Assembly: GCA_963565915.1 (NCBI GenBank)
Contig: OY751493.1
Span: forward strand, 3,782,001-3,846,000
Length of the DNA: 64,000 bases
Source of the DNA: Entoloma clypeatum
Taxonomy: Eukaryota; Basidiomycota; Agaricomycetes; Agaricales; Entolomataceae
Reading direction: 5' to 3'
In this document: in pieces, positions 62,247 through 64,000 of the stretch
How positions within the stretch are numbered: position 1 is the first letter of the stretch
Layout: every line of letters begins with the position of its first letter
Made by a program: the position numbers and the translations under genes
The notes under the pieces: model-generated
Seen by the model: only the letters and a program-made list of their open reading frames with translations
Database searches by the model: none
What the model was told of the DNA's origin: nothing

Positions 62247-64000
62247 ATGACTGACAAAAGTGATAAAAGACGCCCCATCCCTCCACAGCCTTCCAGGTGG
62301 CACCCAAACCCAGACACAGCGTCTATCCATGTCCCAGGCCTAGATACAACTGCTCCAGTCCATGACCAAATCGAACAGATTGAGCAGCTGATTACAATCA
62401 AGCTTCAGGTTCGTGACTCTTTAGAGCCTATCCATTGCGCAGCACATACTACAACTGAAAACTAAAGAACATAGATGAGAACTTCTCCAAAATACACCAT
62501 CTCCTCGCGACCAAGCTTCTGCCTGCTGTCAAAAGATATGCGGTCGGGACTGAGCCAGTTCGTGAGGCAGCCAAAGTATGTGAACTAGCTTTTTAGTTTA
62601 GAACCATCTTTCTCATTGGCCGCCTTACTCTCTCAGTTCTGGACGTCTTTCTACGAACAGGCCGCCCAAATTCGGATTCCTTCTGCTGACGATCATTCCA
62701 CAGTAAACGAAGTATCTGGTTCATTGGAAAGTACAGAAACTCCCCAGGCTCAAGATCCTTCCAATGTCCAAACCACTCCATCTCAATCACACGTTTTCGA
62801 GCCTAGCTTGGCCACAACGGATAGCTCGTTCATGCCTGGGCAGGCTGCCTTTTCATCCACACCAGCCGCGGCACGCGGTCCGCAAACAGAAGATACCTTT
62901 GCCACACACAGGTCGGACGAATCATCGTGGATGGCCTCGGTGGAGTCTCCTCTTGTACGATTGGACAGGGAGTTCCACGAGTTCTCCATGGACGATAGCG
63001 CCACGGGCCCAACCAATGTTTCCACTCTCAAGTTCCAGCGAAAGCCCAAAACTCCGGCATCTATAGTCAAGAAATATAACCCGTACCTTCCACCTGACAC
63101 AGACTCAGCTAACTGGAGTGGTGTCGTTGACTTGCGAGACCCATCAATCGTCACTCCTCGACGTCGGAAAGGGAAATCTTCACGTCAGGCGCTCGCCGCC
63201 CATACCAAGGAATCAGATGATGATGACGACTCGTTCGACGGTTTGCCTCCTGGAATGTCACCACCGGTCATGATGTCTCCCGCGCGTCCGCCACGATCTT
63301 CAGCCGAGCTCGGGCTGCTCAAAGTGGGACAGACACCGAAGACGGAGGTTTCAGCGAGAATCAAGAGAGATCTATTGAGGGATGTGCAATACAGCCGTGA
63401 AATCGAGTCTAGCATGAGCACGGTGCCGACACCTCCATCCTTGTCGCGATACAACCGTTTCGGGATGGATACTACAGACAGCATCGTCATCGACTCAAGT
63501 TTAGAAAGCATGATGCGCCGGGTGGGCCTCAATGTGCCCTCAACACTGAGGTCAACACCAGGCCTACGACTGCGCTCGCAGGCATCGCAAAAAGCGGCTA
63601 TCCCGCCATCTAATCCACCTCAGCCGATTATGACTGCTCCTCCCAGTATTGACGAACCATCGACGTCTGTTCCCGTACAACCGCATGTCGACGTGGATTC
63701 AGATTCAGACTCTCTCGACGAGGTTAATAACACTGCGCACCCCTCTGCCGCATTCCTTATGGCATCTTCCCAAGCCAGTCGCGATTCGGACGATTCTTTT
63801 GGCTCTTCCAATCATTCCAGTGATTCACCGAACGAAGATGATGGCAATGGCTTGGTTCCCGTTCACCCTTTTGCACAAGGTATTCAAAACACTGGCTACG
63901 ATGATGATGACTCATACGACGATGACCTGTATGATGGAGGACCAGCCGAGGAGGAGACTCTCTTCGGGGTACCTCCTGCCCAGCGCCTCCGAGCTCAAAG
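62247..64000 (+). CDS. ASK1: DASH/DAM1 complex subunit Ask1 (partial, 3' end outside window)
   Basis: Component of the DASH/Dam1 ring that couples kinetochores to spindle microtubules in fungi. The ATG at 62247 begins MTDKSDKRRPIPP. Exon 1 carries HDQIEQIEQLITIKLQ, ends about 62408, and is followed by a short intron. Exon 2 gives NIDENFSKIHHLLATKLLPA and VKRYAVGTEPVREAAK, ending about 62575. Exon 3 starts FWTSFYEQAAQIRIP near 62637. This is the conserved Ask1 N-terminal helical domain. The rest is a long low-complexity Ser/Pro/Asp-rich tail with SP/TP sites, consistent with CDK/Dam1-complex phosphoregulation, still open at the window end. The frame is intact. A MITE ends 67 bp upstream of the start codon. 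Confidence 0.88.

Overview
This is a stretch of nuclear DNA from a basidiomycete fungus, most likely an Agaricomycete. The evidence is genes with many short introns of about 50-60 bp (GT..AG), a DASH-complex Ask1 gene, chromodomain Ty3/gypsy retrotransposons, a Plavaka-type transposase remnant and fungal-type Tc1 and hAT elements. I cannot name the species from sequence alone.

Layout: host genes sit only at the two edges. On the left are a 20S proteasome alpha5 gene (PUP2, minus, cut by the window edge), an inositol-monophosphatase-type gene transcribed divergently from it (723-2021, plus) and an MFS hexose transporter (2837-5495, plus). On the right is ASK1 (62247 to beyond the window, plus). 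Between about 5.8 and 62.2 kb lies a nested transposable-element island with no convincing host gene.

Elements in the island, left to right: a 639-bp hAT-type MITE (5777-6415); a 20-bp minisatellite that recurs at four places (about 7.1-7.5, 7.9-8.4 plus 15.9, 40.7-41.3 and 57.5-57.9 kb); a TA-flanked MITE (8029-8301); a poly-A retroposon with a 16-bp target duplication (8383-8644); Ty1/copia element Cop1 (8668-15889) carrying an extra upstream ORF split by a gypsy solo LTR; an old gypsy copy, GypA3, broken into two oppositely oriented halves at hAT ends (15995-20115); an intact Tc1 element (21182-22800); gypsy GypB1 (23674-36812) with an antisense zinc-cluster gene and copia element Cop2 (30346-36128) nested in its LTR; a Plavaka remnant (about 38.3-40.3 kb); and an old gypsy copy, GypA2 (41503-57523), that has swallowed gypsy GypA1 (41518-48088, intact pol) and copia element Cop3 (48812-56267). 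Cop3 in turn holds a second, 99.8% identical Tc1 copy (54122-55740). Then come a hAT element with a clean 8-bp duplication (58049-61439) inside a GypB-type LTR remnant, and a 423-bp MITE that ends 67 bp upstream of the ASK1 start codon.

Themes: (1) decay in the retroelements is dominated by CpG transitions, with 13 of 14 LTR-to-LTR substitutions in four elements and many CGA-to-TGA stops, which implies cytosine methylation of the island. (2) The two Tc1 copies are intact and free of that decay, so they are the best candidates for current activity. (3) Several retroelements carry extra reading frames beyond gag-pol: ORF0 in Cop1, a coiled-coil ORF3 in GypA and an antisense Zn-cluster gene in GypB. 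(4) hAT ends mark rearrangement breakpoints. Boundaries and target duplications were read by eye. Family names for the elements are my labels.
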